Of a stretch of 8,618 nt of DNA, positions 6,618 to 8,618 are shown piece by piece; within the stretch, counting starts at the first letter, position 1; each line of letters opens with the position of its first letter. Source of the DNA: Clostridia bacterium (GTDB lineage Bacteria; Bacillota_A; Clostridia; Oscillospirales; QAKW01); assembly GCA_017396865.1 (NCBI GenBank), contig JAFQKO010000095.1:1-8618 (forward strand). Reading direction: 5' to 3'. The notes under the pieces were generated by a model. The model ran no database searches. It saw nothing but the letters and a program-made list of their open reading frames with translations, and was not told where the DNA came from. Made by a program: the position numbers and the translations under genes.

Positions 6618-6671
6618 AAAAATGCCTTGGGCGTTAGCCGGAGGTGGCAAAGGACAGTCGAGGTATGTAAG

Positions 6672-6703
6672 ATACGGTGTAGCCGATTAAGGCTACGCCG
6701 TAT
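6672..6703 (+). terminator. Intrinsic terminator of the phospholipid operon
   Basis: ATACGGTGTAGCC (6672-6684) pairs with GGCTACGCCGTAT (6691-6703) over 13 bp with a single G-U pair and a loop of six, followed by TTCTCTTTT. It lies 55 bases past the psd stop. The T-rich tail is on the plus strand, so it serves the lipid operon, though the stem also directly follows the minus-strand remnant that ends at 6711. Confidence 0.88.
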
Positions 6704-6710
6704 TTCTCTT

Positions 6711-7006
6711 TTATGCCGCACTTGGCGGATTCTTGCGAATTTCTGCATCGGGAATTTCAAGAATACCCACGCCGATAAAGTGTACCTTGATTGGAACGTG
6801 CTTTTTGCCGTTCTCGTCTTTTGTGCTGTCAAAGACTTCAATCTTTGTTATGAGCCGATTGACGAGTTCGGGTGGTCTATAGTTTTGTTGCAAAAATCAT
6901 AGGCTTCTTTAATTTGTTCGTTTTCAGGTTCGTTCTCTAAAAGAGTACGAAGTTTTTCGAGTGTTGCTTCCGATACCTGTTCGGGACATAGATATAAACC
7001 TTTATA
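6711..7006 (-). pseudogene. Frameshifted C-terminal remnant, probably of a serine recombinase
   Basis: Two minus-strand reading frames abut at an A5 run (6892-6896). The upstream piece reads ...PEQVSEATLEKLRTLLEN... to EAYDF; the downstream piece reads LQQNYRPPELVNRLITKIEV... and ends with PPSAA and a TAA at 6711. One extra base in the A-run would join them into a single frame of about 98 residues. The second piece (two-helix segment, LITKIEVFD, then a beta strand like PIKVHFIGVG) resembles, from memory, the C-terminal DUF4368-type region of large serine recombinases from clostridial mobile elements. The catalytic Ser domain is absent, and a stop codon lies just upstream (7007-7009). The DNA is AT-richer than the lipid operon. 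This fits the decayed end of a mobile element, but the family call rests on a short match. Confidence 0.5.
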
Positions 7007-7009
7007 TTA

Positions 7010-7078
7010 CCTCTTTCAAAATTCTAATATATGAACGGTCGAATAGCTGTTATCAGCTTTCGGCTGTTGTTACTGTTG
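7010..7078. other. Short non-coding gap in decayed region
   Basis: AT-rich, with stop codons in all minus-strand frames. It contains only a weak 4-bp hairpin (CAGC/GCTG, near 7050-7062) and an AGAGG-like sequence near 7010 on the minus strand that leads to no sustained frame. I see no gene here. Confidence 0.4.
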
Positions 7079-7273
7079 TTAATTTGTTGATTTAAAAAAT
7101 TTCTTTCGGTATTTTTTCAAAAATCCCTGCAGTTGCTTTTTATGACTGCATAGCTTTTCCTTACAGTTAGCACAATCAAGGCAGGCGTTTGTTTCGGTAG
7201 AAAAGCGTTCGGGATAACGTTTATATGTTATTTCCCAACGCAGCATAAGAGCAACAGCACATCCGAGCAAGCT
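7079..7273 (-). CDS. C-terminal fragment of an unrecognised Cys-rich, probably membrane-anchored protein
   Basis: The minus-strand frame enters at the HindIII junction and stops with TAA at 7079-7081, giving about 64 residues. It begins with a short hydrophobic stretch (LLGCAVALML), then a basic segment, then a cluster CLDCANCKEKLC (C-x2-C-x2-C-x4-C) with a His two residues on, and ends in a Lys/Arg-rich tail. The cluster could bind zinc or an iron-sulfur centre. Only a TTG could start the visible frame, and no ribosome binding site can be judged because the sequence upstream belongs to other DNA. It therefore looks like the end of a longer gene cut at the junction. I do not recognise the family. 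Confidence 0.45.
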   Translation of the reverse strand, partial: SLLGCAVALMLRWEITYKRYPERFSTETNACLDCANCKEKLCSHKKQLQGFLKKYRKKFFKSTN

Positions 7274-8618
7274 TCAAACAATTTTCTGCCCCGGTTGCTT
7301 CTAATTTTGTAATAAAATCGTTCAAATTTCTCATTGACGCACCCGTTAAGTTGGCGCTATTTATCTCGAACATATTTACAGATGGCAAATTAACCGTAAC
7401 CGAACCTTCCTTATTATTTTCTAATTTATCTTGTTCCCTCTGTTTTTCTGCCGCCACAACTTTTTCTGTATCAACCTTTGATTGTGGTTCCAATTTATTT
7501 GAAGTCGGATTGTATGTCAAATCATTCGATACATAGGTATTCTTTTCACATTTCGGATATGTACCGGTAGTACCTTCTGGACAAGTTATGATCGGTGTAG
7601 GCAAATTCGAAACGTTCGTTGCCAAATCAGAAACCGGCTGGTACTTCTTGGCGATTTGTTCATCAGATTCTGTTTTTTTATCTTTGTCTTTCTTATCACG
7701 ATTTATAATCAAATTTCCAACCAAAGACCCGGCGGCACCAACCGCGGCCGTTATCATACCAGTTTTCTTTTTCTTGGCGGCGGCGTCTTTTTGTTCTTGC
7801 CATTTTTTCGCATCTTCACCATTTGGGTCAGATAACGCACGCGCCAATGACGTGTACATCCCGGTTGTTTTCCCAGTATGAACATCATCATACAATCCAG
7901 ATGTTGCACCATCCAAGATGGCCTCAGCCTCCATACCGGGGCGCATATCAAGTGCCGCCTTGCGGATTTTTAAATCGTTCGCCAAATTTACATATTCGGT
8001 GTACAATGGCAACAAATCACCCGCCCCAGGCAATTCAATCGCCATTTCACCACCCTTGTGGCTAAGCCCACCGTAATTACAACGGAATGTTGCCAGATAA
8101 GCCTTCATTTGGTTTTCAGCATCTTCGTCGGCATTTTGTTCCGCCATACCCGACATCATCTGCATTGCGCCAATACCAGTCGCGCCGATACCCGCCGCCC
8201 CAAGTAATCTATTCGCGGTTGAATTTTCTTTTTCGTGTGCGGCATCAGATTCCGCCTGTAATTCGTCAATCTTTGCCTGGGATTCTTCTTCGTTCAGACC
8301 AGAATCAGTCGTTTTTTCTTTTTCTGGTTCAGGTTCGGATTTAGTTTCTTCTGGTTCTGTTTTGGATTCATTATTGCTTTCATCGGTACTATTTCCACCT
8401 GTTGATGTTCCGCCACCCCCTGCACCATTGCCAGAAGAAGCATTCGTACTTTCGCTACCATTGGGTGTTTCATCAGAACCACTTGTTTCTTCGCCTTTTC
8501 CTCCCTCGGGTTTTGATTCACCACCTTGATTTTCATTTGTGGTAGTGGATGTTGTTGTCGCGGTTACTGCTTCCGTTGTTTTGTTTCCTTCTTTTAAGTC
8601 TACGGCAGCGGCAGAAGA
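7221..8618 (-). CDS. Alphaproteobacterial-type envelope protein with a truncated OmpA-like domain; partial, fused at its 3' end
   Basis: The frame is open from the window edge (8618) to a TAA at 7221-7223: 465 residues with the true start outside the window. The in-frame ATG at 8165 is internal, since 151 further codons read on in the same frame. Residues 1 to about 105 are low-complexity Ser/Thr/Glu/Gly/Asn. Next come a Glu/Ala-rich helical stretch and a hydrophobic segment near 139-160. The conserved-looking part then has ELPGAGDLLPLYTEY, ALDMRP and SLARALSDPNG. A second hydrophobic segment is at about 286-306, followed by a Cys-containing linker (PEGTTGTYPKC) and the start of an OmpA-like domain (about 408-450, with MFEINSANL and LNDFITKLEATGAENC). 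The OmpA domain stops before its peptidoglycan-binding motif; the last 15 residues (ARMCCCSYAALGNNI) come from the other side of the HindIII site. From memory, such proteins occur in gut Alphaproteobacteria. Function unknown, presumably envelope-associated. Confidence 0.75.
   Translation of the reverse strand, partial: SSAAAVDLKEGNKTTEAVTATTTSTTTNENQGGESKPEGGKGEETSGSDETPNGSESTNASSGNGAGGGGTSTGGNSTDESNNESKTEPEETKSEPEPEKEKTTDSGLNEEESQAKIDELQAESDAAHEKENSTANRLLGAAGIGATGIGAMQMMSGMAEQNADEDAENQMKAYLATFRCNYGGLSHKGGEMAIELPGAGDLLPLYTEYVNLANDLKIRKAALDMRPGMEAEAILDGATSGLYDDVHTGKTTGMYTSLARALSDPNGEDAKKWQEQKDAAAKKKKTGMITAAVGAAGSLVGNLIINRDKKDKDKKTESDEQIAKKYQPVSDLATNVSNLPTPIITCPEGTTGTYPKCEKNTYVSNDLTYNPTSNKLEPQSKVDTEKVVAAEKQREQDKLENNKEGSVTVNLPSVNMFEINSANLTGASMRNLNDFITKLEATGAENCLKLARMCCCSYAALGNNI
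7269..7274. other. HindIII site at the boundary between two unlike DNAs
   Basis: AAGCTT lies exactly where the OmpA-like reading frame loses family-like sequence and where the clostridial-type Cys-rich frame begins. The site codes for Lys-Leu in the fused frame. The base composition and protein character change across it. Confidence 0.65.
8304..8618 (-). repeat. Low-complexity Ser/Thr/Glu/Gly-rich coding segment
   Basis: About 105 codons biased to Glu, Ser, Thr, Gly, Asn and Lys, with short runs such as TTTSTTT, GGGG and EPEPEKEK. It would form a disordered, acidic linker. It belongs to the partial envelope protein and continues past the window edge. Confidence 0.7.

Noticed and set aside
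5583..6650. 355-codon minus-strand frame (and the 268-codon one at 4993-5799)
   Set aside because: Both lie antisense to pssA and psd, which have full motif support; these are shadow frames.
6612..6660. T-run on the minus strand (6618-6624) as a terminator for the recombinase remnant
   Set aside because: The preceding minus-strand bases offer only a 3-bp stem; the better hairpin at 6672-6703 has its T-rich tail on the plus strand.
6627..6902. 91-codon plus-strand frame after psd
   Set aside because: It crosses the operon terminator and lies antisense to the recombinase-like remnant; no ribosome binding site.
7050..7062. Small hairpin CAGC/GCTG as a terminator or recombination site
   Set aside because: Only four base pairs and no partner repeat; not distinguishable from chance.
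7269..7274. Junction as a Hi-C ligation scar
   Set aside because: A filled-in HindIII Hi-C junction would read AAGCTAGCTT; a single intact AAGCTT is seen instead.
8165..8165. ATG as the start of the OmpA-like gene
   Set aside because: The frame is open for 151 more codons to the window edge, and no clear ribosome binding site precedes this ATG.
7351..8344. Several plus-strand frames of 60-97 codons
   Set aside because: All are antisense to the open minus-strand gene and show no protein-like features.

Overview
The window reads as two unrelated DNAs joined at about position 7270. Positions 1 to about 6700 look like the chromosome of an anaerobic, gut-type Firmicute (class Clostridia). The genes are tightly packed with strong AAGGAG-type ribosome binding sites and sigma-A-type promoters with 17-base spacers. 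Their best family matches from memory (MgtC/SapB, SorE-like dehydrogenase, DeoR regulator, clostridial-type PssA and Psd) point the same way. Positions 7275 to 8618 differ in codon use and protein style. They encode part of a Ser/Thr/Glu-rich, OmpA-like envelope protein of the kind I associate with gut Alphaproteobacteria. The junction falls exactly on a HindIII recognition sequence (AAGCTT, 7269-7274), so a cloning or assembly chimera is more likely than a natural transfer.

Layout. 23-131: a foldback (imperfect palindrome) of about 109 bases. 156-839 (minus): MgtC/SapB membrane protein with a TTG start and its own promoter. 907-946: strong intrinsic terminator on the minus strand. 1019-2278 (minus): SorE-like zinc-dependent sugar-(phosphate) dehydrogenase. 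2279-2419: divergent promoters with repeats that look like operators. 2420-3115 (plus): DeoR/GlpR-type regulator, the likely controller of the dehydrogenase. 3191-3219: promoter of a four-gene plus-strand operon (3264-6617) coding for a PAP2-superfamily membrane enzyme, a YbhN/MprF-type flippase-like protein, phosphatidylserine synthase (PssA) and phosphatidylserine decarboxylase (Psd). Reading frames overlap at every internal boundary, and an intrinsic terminator ends the operon at 6672-6703.

6711 to about 7270 (minus) is AT-richer and looks like decayed accessory DNA: a frameshifted C-terminal remnant resembling a serine recombinase, then the last 60-odd residues of an unrecognised Cys-rich protein. 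The foreign gene follows; it is open to the window edge and cut inside its OmpA-like domain.

How the genes work together. PssA makes phosphatidylserine from CDP-diacylglycerol and serine, and Psd converts it to phosphatidylethanolamine (PE). Translational coupling to a PAP2-family enzyme and a flippase-like protein suggests a unit for making PE and then moving or remodelling it. That link is the most interesting biology here, but it is inferred from gene context. The dehydrogenase and DeoR pair looks like a small inducible carbohydrate module. I found no CRISPR array, rRNA or tRNA.
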